Part shown: positions 35,500 to 48,429 of the stretch, in pieces
How the letters are laid out: every line of letters begins with the position of its first letter
Numbering within the stretch: position 1 is the first letter of the stretch
Assembly (NCBI GenBank): GCA_036924285.1
Contig: JAYKYS010000023.1
Location: forward strand, 1,922,001-1,986,000
Direction: 5' to 3'
DNA length: 64,000 bases
From: Asterella californica
Lineage: Eukaryota > Streptophyta > Marchantiopsida > Marchantiales > Aytoniaceae
Made by a program: the position numbers and the translations under genes
Notes under the pieces: model-generated
The model's database searches: none
The model's input: the letters and a program-made list of their open reading frames with translations, nothing else
What the model was told of the DNA's origin: nothing

Positions 35500-37030
35500 G
35501 CTGCACAATACTAGTAAGACTTAGTAAGTACCTCAACTCCTGGCTCAGTTAAACGAGGCGATGTATGTTCTCTCCCAGTCTGAGTCGATGTAAAACAGCA
35601 ATGAAGCGCGCGCAAAGTGGTCAACCCGAGCAGTTAGATGGCAATGCACCTCACAGCGTCTGCAACATGTACATTGCGGGTGCTTCTACATCGACATCCG
35701 ATCGATAAAAAAACGGGTTCATCGGTTGCAAGACTCCCTGAGTCTCATACAGTCGCAGCTTCGAAGATTTCTTGAGGTGTGAAGTAAGAGGAAGTTACAG
35801 CATTGGCCGGAAGTCAAAGCACGACCTACAGTAGTAATCGGTGCATATGGACGGAAGCGAAGGTAAGTGAGTTTTCTGGTAAGGACCGCAGGCCTTTCCT
35901 GCAGGTGATGATAAGCTGGAATCTGTCTACATCTTCGTACCCACTTCACACCTCACTATAACATGCTTCTACTGCAGCAATGCATTGTCTAGCGTAGCTG
36001 GCTATGTGGACTAGATTGTCAGAAAATCGTAGAATTAAACTCCACGTTGTGCGGGGAGCAACTTCGAACCTTCCTCTGGGCCACAAAGTCGCAGCGTGTG
36101 GATCATAGCTTTTATCTTATCGTTCGGGTTTCTTCCCGAGCACGATAAAGTAAATATGAATGACCTCACCAGCCGCTGGTCAGCTGTTCCATTCGACAAA
36201 CAGCAAACGATATCAAGGCTCGTGTTCACTCCTTGGTCCGCGTCTACGGATCTTAAAAGGTGCTTTAGTAATCATGTGGACTTGGTCAGACCTGTCTAAT
36301 AGTTTACTTGAGATCTACTACACGATACTCGGTGACAGCGCTTTAGTGGAGAGGATAAATTCATTTCATACTTTTCGTGATCTGCATGTCCACAACGTTC
36401 CGCTCCGAAAAGTACTTGTTGACTGTCCCCCGAATGAACATTCATGAGGAGTAATTGCTGGACGATATTCCGAATGATCTGGTTTGAGTGTGGGTCCTTT
36501 GGGCTCTATTTGCTATTCACTCATGTTAATATATATTATAGTTTTATTGTTTATTTATTTGGTATTCACTAATGCAGGTCCCAACACCGCCTTTGGAATA
36601 GTTGCTTGGAGTACAGTAACGTCACACATTTTCTATTACTAGATCGGCTCGAACTGAGTATTTTGAAGCTCGTAAACCATACGCATTATACCTTAGTATA
36701 CACCCAGACAATGTAACGAGGTTACTTTCTTTACTCTCAGTTATACTTGGGCGATGAATATCTTGCCTCACGGCCTTGTACATCTGACTGCTGAGCGTTT
36801 CTGTTAGAGGAAAAAAACGTAAGTATCATGTTGCAATTTTGTACTGCATTGTAGTGAAAAGTTGAATCTCTCTAATATTATAAATGATATCATTGCTAGA
36901 AACTTAGAGCAGAGCTTGACATAACCCATAAGCGATCTGTCTGTTATACTTCCTGCATGTTCGCGTACTGCAGAAAGTATAAGTGCAAGAGCTTGCTACT
37001 AAGAATATTCATCTACATCTATCAAGAATA
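35500..37030. other. Region without a recognised gene
   Basis: Scattered frames (35,719-35,949 minus; 36,096-36,299 and 36,160-36,447 plus) lack recognisable motifs. The composition is mixed up to 36.5 kb and AT-rich after. Confidence 0.4.
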
Positions 37031-37044
37031 TCACATCTTCATCT

Positions 37045-37091
37045 AATTTATTCTCTAACCTTTCTGGCCAAAAAGGATTAGAGAATAAATT
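37045..37091. repeat. AT-rich foldback of about 19 bp
   Basis: AATTTATTCTCTAACCTTT at 37,045-37,063 pairs with AAAGGATTAGAGAATAAATT-type sequence ending at 37,091, with one indel and a loop of about 8 nt. Confidence 0.85.
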
Positions 37092-37234
37092 AACGAAATC
37101 TCTCCTGCACTCTAAGTGCACATGGGTGAAGTGTGAACAGCACAAGGTCGTCTAACACAAGGTCAGAAGGTCTGTGATGACCAAAAACCTCAGAAAGTAG
37201 TATCAAATTTTGGTAGATGGATATAAGATCTGAG

Positions 37235-37440
37235 GATAAGATGGAATGATAGATGATAAACTAGAGGATATGAATCAGCTTCTCGAGTGCACATAGAACT
37301 GCAAAGACATGGATAAGCTTAAAAATCCAACCCTGACGATAAGATAGAATGAATTATGACAAACTCGACGATATAGATTAGCTTCTAGAACGCACATAGA
37401 ACTCCAAAGACATGGATAAGCTTAAAACTCCGACCTATTT
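37235..37440. repeat. 103-bp tandem duplication, diverged
   Basis: Units start GATAAGAT at 37,235 and 37,338. Both contain CACATAGAACT.CAAAGACATGG and ATAAGCTTAAAA. Identity is roughly 80-85 percent by eye. Confidence 0.85.
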
Positions 37441-38925
37441 TTCTATAAGATAACATAATTAGAATGTCCAAGTGTAGTTTCTGATGAGGATGTTTCTTAA
37501 GGTGGTTTTTGTGCATTCAAAGTAAGATTCTGGAATACCACTATACTAGTCTGTATTGAAAAACTTGGACTGACGTAATAGCCTAATGGACAGCATTTGC
37601 TAGGGAGTTCTTTTATGTGGAGTTGATCAACCCAATGTCATCCCGGAGAAATAGTCTCTAGTGTAATCTAACTTTTGTCTGATGGGGCTTGGGTTAGTTC
37701 ACTAGATTAGGGTTTCAAAGCAAAAGAGATTACTGTCAGTCCATCTTACATACTTTCATTCGGATCATACGTGTTTGCTGATGTGGATGGCACAAAAGTC
37801 AATTCCATAGAAATCCTTCTTGGACCGACAGAACAAAATGACGTAAAACATCAGTCAAACGGTGACGTGAAATATGGAACCAACTATAAAAACAAAAAGA
37901 GATCATTCATAGATAAATAACTGAAATATGCAATTGACGACATATGATTTCATTTTATTATTGGAAAACATGCATACTGCATAGCTTTATTGATTACCAA
38001 ACTCTTCCTTGTGGAACTATTTGGTAAAACTGAAACCGAAAGAATTAATAAATTTTCATTCGTTTCTGTATCTTTTTAATCAGGAGTCAGGATGCTTCAG
38101 TTCGTTCGATGTATAGTTTTCTCAGGTCCCTATTCTAATGCTAATATCTAGTGCAAACTTCGTTCCAGCTAAACGACAAGATAACGGTAAGATAAAAGGC
38201 ATTACTTACACACCTACATATTTAGTATAGCAGGAGCGCCTGCCAAGAGTGGATTATGGACGGTAAGGTTTTTCTCGAGGAGAGAGGGAATCCATAACTC
38301 ATCTATGCTCCTTTCGATCCCTGTATTTCGATACTTTTTTTTACAGCATGAATTATTTTATAACAGAACCAATCATACATTATTTTTGCTTGGTCTGGTG
38401 AGAAATGAATAATAAATACATCTGTCTAATTTTTTAAAAAATTATATTAAATTTTAATTTTTCTTCAATGTGCATGTGACTTAATTTCAACATGCATGTG
38501 ATATAATTCCTAAGAAATTCTTTATCAGTGAATCTTATAATAGAGAATCTTATAATAGAGATGAGGGATTAGAGCTCATGTCCTCTTATGTCTAAATTGA
38601 AATTCATTCACAAGAATTTCTTGTTGGATTCTTGTTGTTCTTTCTTCTTGAATTTCTTGTTCCAGTTTGTGTGTATAAATAAACTCTGAAAACTGGTTAT
38701 TAATATCAAGTTATAGCTCCACGTGATGTTTTGTCTTATACTCTGCAGCGTATAACATGGGTTACGATTGACGTCTTGGTTTCTGTACTTGACTGGTTTT
38801 TTGTAAATTTTTCTATCATTATAATATAACGTAATTAAGTTAAAAAATAATAGATGACTGGGTCGTTTTTTATCTCAACCAAAAGAGAAGACCTCGCCAA
38901 TCACAACAATATATCTTAATCACAA
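37441..38925. other. AT-rich region without a recognised gene
   Basis: No ORF of interest. CATGCATGTGA and TATAATAGAGA are locally doubled near 38.5 kb. The composition resembles old intergenic DNA. Confidence 0.4.
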
Positions 38926-39105
38926 ATTATGCTTGTCCTCTTCCAACAGAAATTTCCCAAAGGCAGTTGGAGATGCTTATTCACGATTATGCTTGTCCTC
39001 TTTCGACAAAAATTTCCCAAAGGCAGTTGGAGATGCTTATTCACGATTATGCTTGTCCTCTTTCGACAAAAATTCCCCAAAGGCAGTTGCAGATGCTCCT
39101 CCAAC
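38926..39105. repeat. 60-bp tandem repeat, three units
   Basis: Units begin ATTATGCTTGTCCTCTT at 38,926, 38,986 and 39,046, head to tail with no spacers. The third is truncated or diverged at its end. Because 60 is a multiple of three, both strands stay open across the array, which explains the repeated ORFs without implying a protein. Confidence 0.95.
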
Positions 39106-39439
39106 ATAAAATATAACTAGAAATTATTTTTTTCTTGATGGTTATTTCTCATAAGACCCGTGAAGCATAAAGACACATCCGTGAGGAATAAGCAAACCCA
39201 AGGCACGTAAGCACATCTGAGTATTACGATTTTTAAAGATCCAAAAATACACGAGGAGAACGAGATGTTTTTCTCCAAAATGCTTTACGGAAGTATATAG
39301 ATTAAATATTTTACACATCCTCCTCAATATAGATGAAACACGTGCCAAGGTAGACACGTCTGTCAGAACCGACACCTATGGAGTTAGGCAACATTCACTA
39401 TCAACCGCGACAGTTTCAAGATAGAGATCATCGAGGTTG

Positions 39440-42400
39440 ACCAGATGAAACACCGATGTTACAACTGTGGACGATTTGATTACATAGCTGCAAATTGTGG
39501 AATTCACTTTCTAAGAGATCCAAGACCTCCATATCTTCCACCTCTGAATCATCTGAACGAGGGAGAAGAAAACAAAGAAGTAGAGACAACACCGAAAACC
39601 AAAGAACACCAATAAATGCACCTCGTGGTCTTATTGTTTCAACGAGAGAGAAAAAAGACGAGAAAAGGAGAAGGAGAAGAAGATTGATATAAAATAATTC
39701 ATAGTTGATTGTCATGGATGGAGTCTTAGAAAGGATCAAACTGAGAGTACTAATCGATCCTGGTGCAACAGAGAACTTTTTGTCTTAATCGACTATCATG
39801 AAGTTAAGAATGGAATTAGAAAGTGATGAGAGTGAAGAGGTGGAACTACCCAATGGACAAACTGAGAAAATTTAGCCTTTATCTCAAAAAATAGAACTTA
39901 CTTTAGGTGAATATCAAGAAGATATTGAGTGACGAGTGATGAAATTAGCTCGTTATGATGTCATATTGTATTGCTCCATCCATGATGAAAATGAAACAGT
40001 AGAAAAATCTTTGGAGATAGAGTGAGATCTCAAAGACATATCTGAGATCTCTGTACGTCACAAGTACGAGTGCTATACGTAATATCAATGTTTGTTTTTT
40101 GAGTTTAATAAGAGAGATCTTGAGTGCACAACTCGACCGATAGATTCTTGTGAGCTTGATAGATTTGATAGCAAAATGTATGGATGTCTTTCTCGTTATC
40201 TTCTTCTATGACTACCACCAAAATGACGAACTAATCAAAAAATCGAGGTGATTTCAAAGAGCACACTTCCTTGTAAAGCTCATATAGACTAGCACCACAT
40301 GAATTGGAGGAGTGCAAGACACAAATTGAAGAAATGTTGTAGAAAGGGTTTATTCAGCCTAGTGTGTCATCATATGGAGCTCAAATCTTTTTTGTGAAGA
40401 AAAAGGACAGTAGTCTACGAATGTGCATCAATTATTGAACGCTCAGTCAACAAATAGTGAAGAATAAGTACCTATTATCTTGGATGGATGATTTATTTGA
40501 CCAACTTGAAGGAGCGATCTACTTCACCAAGCTAGACTTGCGGATCTGGATTGCCGATGAAGATAAGAAGAAGACTGTCTTTTGAACAAGATACGATCAC
40601 GTCAAATACTTAGTGATGCAATTTGGTCTCACAAATGCACCAACAACCTTCATAGATCTGATGCATGACATATTCCATCATTACTTAGGCAGATCAGTTG
40701 TTGTGTTTCTTGACAACATTCTAGTCTACACCAAAACTATATGAGAAAACATGTGCACAATTTGAGAAAGGTCTTCCAAGTACTCAATAAAATTTACCCC
40801 AAAATTTCAAAATGTGAATTTGACAAGTCAGAGGTGATTACTTAGGACACAAAGTGAGTGCAAAAGACATACAAGTAATGTCAGATAAAATAGAATCATT
40901 CAACAGTGGAAGGCTCCAGAAGATCAGACTCAACTTAAGAGCTTCTTGGTATTAACAAGATTTTATCGTAGATTTGTTAAGAATTTGCACAACCACTAAT
41001 TGCTTGTTAGACAAAAAAAATGAAATGAATGTGGGGAACAACACAAGAAATAGATTTTCAAGCATTGAAAGACAACACTCTTACATGCTCCAATCCTCAA
41101 ATGGTACAACTCGAAGAGACCTATGAAATGAGCAACGGATGCATCAGGCATGGCAGTGGGGGCTGTGTTGCAGCAAGAATGGAAGGATGGTTGGCATCCA
41201 ATTGCATACCTCTCATGCAAGTTTCTACCAGTTGCGCAAGTTGTGAAACTACCACACTACTGGAAGAGAATAGTTGATCATTGTCTCTATCACAAAGCAT
41301 TGGAAGCATTATTTAAAGGAGAAGACTTTTGTGCTCGAGACAGATCACAAACCTTTAGTCTATTTGGAGATAAAGAGATAAATCCGTTGAGCAGAATGAA
41401 GGCAGTGATTCAACATGACTATCACACATGTTTCAGCGTGTACATCACCTTGTCGTGCATAATATAATCTCTGAACTCAAGGTGGATTCTGACCTCGCGG
41501 TAAAATGATTGATGGCACAAGGTCTGATGCACAAATAGTAGTAGCCAAAATTTCAAGAACCATTACTTGCAATCATGGATTGGTATTTCATGAAGAGAAG
41601 TTATGGATCCTAGAGGATCTAGAACTATATACCACCATATTAATTGAACGTCGCAATTCAACAATTGCATGATAGACTGGAGCAGGAAAGATATGGAAGT
41701 AGCCCAACGAGTGTTCTATTGGCCCAAGTTGACAGAGGGAGGAGTTGTGCAATGTGTCAACAAAATGAGACTACAAATCAAGCACCCTCTGTCTTCTTCA
41801 ACCCCTTACGATTCCTTTCGACCATTGAGAACATGTTAATATGGACTTAGTGTTTGAACTACGCATGACTAGTTCTAGTTTTGACTCCATAATCGCCTTC
41901 GTAGATAAGCTTAGCAAGATTATCCACATTCGACCAACCACGAAAGATGCTCAACTCCTCAACTTGTCCAATTATACTTAGAACATCATTTTTCTCAACA
42001 TGATCTGTCTCGAATGATCATAACAAATAGAGGTCCTCAATATTTTAGAGAACTCTATTTGGTTTGTTCAAACCCAAACTCGCCATGTCCATTGTCTATC
42101 ATCTACAGATCGATGGACAGACTGAAGAGCCAATCAAACAATTGAGGACATGTTACGAGTCTTTACTCTAGAGGAGCAAGCGAAATAAGACACCTAACTT
42201 CCTTCGATAGAATTTACCTATAACAACTCACTCAATGCATCTACTCGCAAAACCTCTTTTTATCTCATGTACGGATAACACCCTCTCACACCGGCAAGCT
42301 TGACATAATTAGGATCATCATCGTCGGTCAACACAAAAGTGGAGGTTGTCAATGAATTTGTTGCACGAAATCAGCAAAGAGTGAAAAAAGCTAGGATGAA

Positions 42401-42913
42401 ACTGTAAGTTGCTTAGAATTGACAAAAGCAATATGGATGGACAGGGCCGACATGAAGAGTTTATGATTGGTTATCAAGTATGGTTATCCACAACCAACAT
42501 TATGTTGGTCGGTAGTCGTAAATTCAACCCTCGTTTCATCAAACTATTCTCTGTTGCTCACAGAGTAAGAGGAGTTGCATATCAACTCGAACTTTCATCT
42601 TACATGAAGATTCATCATGTCTTTCATGTCAAAAATATCAGATGTGTGGCTTCTATCAAAGGTGGTGAGCAAGGACAGAAAGACCAAAATAATATCTTAC
42701 TTTATTGATGAAAGGAAGGAGATGAAGAATACATCCATTTGGATTTCCATTAAGGTTACGATGGTGCATCGTGATATGCACCATCATAGACTTGTTGGTC
42801 GACAATGATGGGTTGCTGAAATTATACATTGTGTTTGTGGCTGATTTGTCTTGGGATGAGATGGTCCGTAGCTCCTTCAGGATAAATATACACACCGCGT
42901 TTGAGGAAGAGAA
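39440..42913 (+). pseudogene. Heavily mutated chromovirus-like Ty3/gypsy element, element C
   Basis: Recognisable in changing frames are: a gag zinc knuckle CYNCGRFDYIAANC (the histidine is replaced by tyrosine) near 39,450-39,500; a protease loop LIDPGATENF near 39,750; RT from about 40,290 ([50 protein letters not shown] with LDN in place of LDD); RNase H from about 41,130 (MAVGAVLQQEW); an integrase finger and core (about 41,640-42,120); and a C-terminal GDQVWLST-type motif with a degenerate chromodomain (42,409-42,900). Stops and shifts occur every few hundred bases, and two catalytic residues are lost, so it is old and dead. It ends at a polypurine tract (42,901-42,913). Confidence 0.85.
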
Positions 42914-43640
42914 TGTTAGATAATGTTACAGGGCTCTGATTGTTTTGCGCTCATAAGGTCGTGGTGCTTGGTTTCTTCTACTTAATCGCTGGTTTTGTTT
43001 TGCGCTCATAAGCATCCGTCACTCTGAAACTCAGGTTATATTTTGAATCAAGTAGTCATTACTATTACGCCCTTCAAGTTGTGTCTTGTCGTTTACATGC
43101 ATATGCCGTCAAGTTTAATTTGTTTGAACCGTGCTCTTATGTTTCTTCTGTCATTTCTGTCGGATCATCTTATGCATGCAAAGTGGACATGCTGCAAAGT
43201 TGCATTTTTTATGTTCCTTCTTAGAAGCTAAATTGTTCTGATCTCTATGTTTTTGCGCTCATAAGGTGAGGTGTTCCAGTTTCTTCTTTCTTCCTCGCTC
43301 TCTTTATTAGCTGGTTGACTTTCTGAAAGGTTTTATGCTCATAAGGGTGGTGTGTTCCAGATTATTTTTTCATCTTTTCTTTATTTGCTGGTTGACTTCT
43401 TAAAAGCTTTAGGGCTCATAAGGTGCAGTCTCTGTCAATCAATGACGTTAATAGAATTTGTGATCGCTTTGTTCTCTTTCTGCCAGTTTTGCACAACACT
43501 TTTTTGTACGTGTATTACTCTATGTTTCTTATGTTGCTCATCTTGGTAGTGTTTCCTTGTAGTTTGTGGATTTTCTTGATGACTGGTGCGGCACATACCA
43601 TGACAAACATAAACTGGAGAGAGATGCCGTAAAGGTTGGT
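42914..43640 (+). repeat. 3' LTR of element C with GCTCATAAG repeats
   Basis: It starts TGTTAGATAATG right after GAGGAAGAGAA. GCTCATAAG(G) recurs at 42,951, 43,004, 43,257, 43,337 and 43,414, usually preceded by TTTTGC and followed by GTGTTCCAG/CTGGTTGACT-type text, so the LTR has internal imperfect repeats. The right end is not clear; 43,640 is a guess. The first roughly 220 bases match the inverted copy at 55,150-55,372. Confidence 0.6.
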
Positions 43641-45067
43641 CTCAGTCTGAATATTCAAAAAGATCTATTGTCAAGAGGTACCGGTGTTCAATCTTCCTGC
43701 GCCATGGAGCTTGAAGAGAAGAGACGCAAGTCATGAGTTAAGATAGTACTTTGGTAGTAAATTGTTACTAAGCCTGAATAAAACTTTTAATACAAAGATG
43801 AAGATGACAACTATACCATAGTTGCAAACAAGATCATCATATTATTGTCATCTTAGTTTCTTGAATAGATAAAATAAAGGATATTTCAACCTAAGATATA
43901 CAAACCTCTCGTAATATATATATAATCTACTACTACACATAGTATTTAGCTTTCAATATAGAGTCAATAATTCAGCCTAAATGAGAGTTGATTGAATAAG
44001 TATAGTTGATCATGCAAACTTTAAGTATACATAACTCTCTTATATAAATTATATCTCTAAGTTGTAATCAAGCTCGACTTGATAACTCGTCCTAATTCTA
44101 CTTATATTTGTTAAATCTTTTGAGTCCAAGTTATGCATGATAAACCAAAAAGAGAAAGATGTAAGATTACAATATGGTACCACAAGCTCTAAAAACATCT
44201 GATATTAAATTGATACTACATGTGTATCTGAGTTCTAGGGTTAGAAATGAACACTACAAGAATCTATGGGTTTATACTTCAGAGGAATGTTTCCAGTGTA
44301 AAAGGGTTTTTGAATCAGTTTTGAATTAATTGTCTAACCTGATAAGCATCCCCAAGCGCGTTTGGGGTTCGGACGGCGTTACGTGAAATTTTCTTGGACG
44401 ACCGTTGGCTTATCAAGAGTTACAGCTCAAATTTTTCTTGTCGCTACTCTAGCGCCGCAACTGTCAGCATGTATTGAATGTCTTTTTTTGCGAGGGGGTG
44501 GTTGAGGGGGCGAGGCGAGAAAATACTATATGGCATTGCCGCTAAAATAACGTTGCGTATTACAACGGCGTAACGTGAAACTTCACCATTTTTCCTTGGT
44601 AGCTGCCGAACGACGGACGAGCGACGATGCATGCAGGGCCGCATGTTCACCTTCATTTTGAATACCAAGCGGCAAGCAAGGGTTAATACATGGATATACA
44701 GGATAGGTTGTAAGCACAAGCCATACCTTTCTGATACAGATGCGGCAGGCCGCCCGTGCAAAAAATTACAGTGGTCCACCGTGGCGTTCTATTGCTAACT
44801 TGTCCGCGAGCATGTAGAAAATCGATGTTGTGACCTTCTTTGGCGAGGAGGAGAAAGGCAAAAAAATCCCCTCCAACACGGACGGACAGAAGGAACACCA
44901 CAAATTTGCGGAGGGGTCAAAACCGTAAATAAGAAACAACTGAAGAAAAGAAAAAAATAGAAAAAATTTACACCCACAGAATGAAAACGCCAGAAGGAAC
45001 AAGGCCAGGAGGGTGGAAACCATAAAATATAATCAGTCCAGCCACAAAGATGGCTCAGGTGAATAAG
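43641..45067. other. Region without a recognised gene
   Basis: It is AT-rich to 44.3 kb with short TATATA runs. A GC-richer block at 44.34-45.05 kb gives several overlapping minus-strand frames (up to 111 residues), one with a hydrophobic stretch, but none has motifs or consistent coding character. Confidence 0.4.
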
Positions 45068-45373
45068 CAACCCCGATGAATAATAATGTACTCACCATCT
45101 CAGGTAACCATGTGAACCTTAACCATGAAGCTTAAAAGTAGACTTGCAATGAACTCGAAAAGAACATGATACGAACTCCCTGTAGGTTTACTTCCAAAAT
45201 GGAACCTTAGTCTCTATAAACAACCCCGATGAATAATAATGTACTCACCATCTGAGGTAACCCTGTGAGTCTTAACCATGAAGCTTAAAAGCAGACTTGC
45301 AATGAACTCGAAAAGAAGATGATACGAACTCCCTGTAGGTTTACTTCCAAAACGGAACTTTAGTCTCTTTAAC
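45068..45373. repeat. 153-bp tandem duplication
   Basis: CAACCCCGATGAATAATAAT begins both copies (45,068 and 45,221). Both run through GAAGCTTAAAAG.AGACTTGC and CTCCCTGTAGGTTTACTTCC to GTCTCT. Only a few substitutions separate them. Confidence 0.95.
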
Positions 45374-46150
45374 GTCAGTTATCGAATGTAGTATTTACAT
45401 TCAGCTAACCCATGGGATTTCTGATTTATATATTGACAAATACATACATAATAAACTATTTATATACCTAAATTATATAGTAAGTTTATTGAACATATGA
45501 AAACTTAAGAAAACTTTTAATTATAAAGTATAATATTTATTATTTAAATATAGTTTAGTTCCCGAGTGTACACATAGAAAGCTGGAGAGTTTTTGGTTAA
45601 TTTATTCCTCAAATTGTCTTACGAGAAGGGTTAGAGCATAAACTGAGGTGTAGATGAAATTACGCTTTTCCTTATCAGGTTGTAGGTTGATCTGGATTAC
45701 ATCTATTTTAGTTTGAGTGGATGGATATTTATAATTTATATAACTTGAACATGTAAAACAATTCTCTAATTCTCATGAATATTTGGCTATGCTCAATTCA
45801 TATTCAAAAATTTGTAAACTAAAACACAAGGAACAGCTAAAATACCATTAGATTAGAAATTATACAAAAACATAGAATGGAATTCGTGTGGATTAGTGAA
45901 GTGCTAACGATGCTGAATGGATAGACACCGCCACTCACGAGTCCATCTATCTATCCCAACTGATGTTTACAAAAGTTACTCAGAGTGCACAAGTTGAAAC
46001 GATGCGATCGAAGCTTTACAAAGTAGAAAATTCGGTCCATCCGATATTATTCTGAAGTTCCACACTCCATGACGCTTGTTCACAAGAAATGCATGAAGGT
46101 ACACCAAATGCACATCAGCACTATTGGATATTTCCGGATCAAACTACAAC
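45374..46150. other. AT-rich region without a recognised gene
   Basis: No ORF or motif could be supported. Confidence 0.4.
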
Positions 46151-46159
46151 AATGTGTCG

Positions 46160-47130
46160 AATGAGTTTCGTACCTTACATGTTATATCTTTTAGTTGATC
46201 CTCCCCATCTTTTAGTTGATACCACATAACCCTTCCCATTAATATATGAGCTTTGAAAAAGAAGCGTCTATATAATTGATTTGAATTTTGAAAAACCTAA
46301 GAAAAAAGTTGTTCAATTCACGAGGGGAGAATGATAGAAGGATTAGCTGGAACATAACTATCTTTAACTTCAAAATTTATATTTTGAACTAACAAAAAGA
46401 GAAGATAGAAAGAGGTTGCAGTTTAGGATTTACAATTTAAAAGTTTAGGGTTTGCAATTTAAAAGTTTAAGGTTTGCAATTTAAAAGTTATCTCAATTAT
46501 AAGCCAACAACCTCATTACATGTTAGAATAAAGAATAAATTTAAAACATGGATTGGATCGTATGGTTTACATTAACTAGATATATTTTAAATATTACACC
46601 ACTTATAACTTGAACTTTAGTCCGAGTTGGACGTCATGTCTGAACTAACTCGGACTTCGAGTGAACTTGAACTCGAACTTTAGTTGAAATGAAAAATAAA
46701 AAATATAACTCTAGAAGTAAATTTGGAATACATGACCAAGCTACAATGATAGAAGTATTAGTTAGAACTTAAGGATGAGTTAATTTAAAAGTTAGATATA
46801 GAATATTAGTTCACTTCAAACATAATTCACATCAAAATTTATATTTTGAACTAACAAAAAGGGAAGATAGAAAGAGATTGCAGTTTAGGGTTAGGAATGA
46901 GACATTTCTCCTCTCAGTCTTATCTTAGTGGCGACAATTTCAATGAAGAGCGGAGTTCGACAAGTTGCACCTTTATCGAACCTCGAATGAGTTTTATACC
47001 ATACATGTTATATCTTTTAGTTGATGACCACCATCTTTTAGTTGATACCACGTAACCCTTCTCATGAATATGTGAGCTTTGAAGAAGAAGCGTCAATATA
47101 ATTGATTTGAACTTTGAAAAACCTAAGAAA
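46160..47130. repeat. Dispersed direct repeat pair with a 22-bp telomere-motif array
   Basis: The block 46,160-46,320 (TGTTATATCTTTTAGTTGAT, then CATCTTTTAGTTGATACCAC and AGAAGCGTC.ATATAATTGATTTGAA) recurs at 46,990-47,130. The block 46,370-46,440 (TTTATATTTTGAACTAACAAAAAG.GAAGATAGAAAGAG) recurs at 46,836-46,890. Between them a 22-bp unit, GTTTAGGGTTTGCAATTTAAAA, is repeated three times (46,421, 46,443, 46,465). Part of the block (about 46,305-46,362) returns inverted at about 52,015-52,075. Probably remains of a non-autonomous element family. Confidence 0.8.
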
Positions 47131-47716
47131 CAAGAGTGCTGCGGAGCAGCTACAAGCTCTGTTCCAGTAAACATACATGCATAAAGTATGGAACTTATAG
47201 TAGAAATAATTGATTGAAGCTTAAAAAAACTTCTTTTATGAATATTATCGTTTGTTGGTCATAATTGACATGCATCCTTGTGTTGAGCGCTGAAGAGGCG
47301 TAAGAATTGGAGGGTGAGAAGTGACATGGTGAGACCGATCATTTTTTATTGAAAAATAATCTTTTCACAATCGTCTAAATAGACTATAATGCTGCAAAAT
47401 TCTGAAAAACATACCATTCTCGATGATTTGAGGATTTCATTGTTTTTTTTCCTGTTCCAACCAAGCATATCGTGTTTGATCCTATAAGCGAATGTGATAT
47501 AAGATATTCACGTAGCCAAAAAATGTTAGGATTTAATTGTTGTTCGTAAGATGATCAGTGTCTTTAGAAAAAAAGGAGGTCAAATTTATCATTAACTATT
47601 TCAGGTTTGCGTCTAGAATATCAATGAATATATTCTTAGTATGTTTATTTAATGATTTATATTAGGATATCTCGATAAACTATACATGATTGCAAGAAAA
47701 AACTTGGAAGAATGAG

Positions 47717-48300
47717 TTATTTTTCAAATAAAGTAACATAATATGATAATTTATATGCAATAAATATTCGCTTATGACCCACATATGGTAGAATGTGATC
47801 AGTCCAATAACATTCTAATGTACCAGCTTTTGAGTGTTCAGTAAGTGCATCCGTCCAAATATGATCAAGGCAACTAACATATGTTGTTGAAGTCTCAGCT
47901 TGAATATTTATCAAATTATGTTGTTTCATACATTGTCGAAAGATTTGAGACTGAGAATTACTGTTTGAAACATCAATATTAAAATCACTTAAAAATATGG
48001 ATGGCGAATTCAAAGAGCACTCTCGATAACATGTTTGTAATGCGTGACAAAAAATATGTACATTGGTAGATTGATTTTTGTAAATTGCTAGAATATGAAT
48101 GGCACGTGGGTTGTTCATATTGAAAAATGCTATAATAATTTCACTTTGATCTACTTGTAATATTTGATAAGAATGTAATTCTATTGTTGTTTTCCTGTAG
48201 CATAACATGCTTCCTTGTGAAGCACATGTACATAATAAGCCATATTCATCTTTAGTGAAGGACTCTTCATAATTGTTTTTTCAAGATGCACTCGAGTTTC
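47717..48300 (-). pseudogene. EEP (endonuclease/exonuclease/phosphatase) domain fragment
   Basis: The minus-strand ORF 48,208-47,717 has FLSDFNID (the GDFN-type motif), LDHIW and WTDH, the last being the D-H pair of the EEP fold. Just upstream, in another frame around 48,300-48,260, VICLQETRVH supplies the catalytic LQET motif. The order LQET, SDFN, DH is that of LINE and Helentron-type endonucleases. A frameshift separates the N-terminal motif, so this is a relic. It lies directly downstream of transposase-like sequence on the same strand. Confidence 0.65.
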
Positions 48301-48429
48301 TTGTAGACAGATAACATCAACTAATTAGTACTTGTTGTAACATCTTCATCTGATTCGGATTCAAGACACCGACAAACTGATCATTAAAGTTCTTTACAGC
48401 ATTCAGCATAAGTAAATGCATTACGTCGT

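Noticed and set aside
38926..39105. 60-bp repeats as a CRISPR array or repeat protein
   Set aside because: The units are contiguous with no spacers, and both strands are open only because 60 is divisible by three.
39428..39739. Minus-strand ORF of 103 residues with a hydrophobic segment, membrane protein candidate
   Set aside because: It is the antisense of the element C gag and linker, whose plus strand carries the zinc knuckle and charged repeats; the leucine run comes from AAG/GAG-rich sense codons.
42656..42895. Minus-strand ORF repeated at 55,391-55,630 on the plus strand, a conserved small protein candidate
   Set aside because: Conserved only because both copies are the antisense of the element C pol end.
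44444..45070. Overlapping minus-strand ORFs of up to 111 residues
   Set aside because: Several frames are open at once in a GC-richer block with no motifs, and the codon use is not consistent with a gene.
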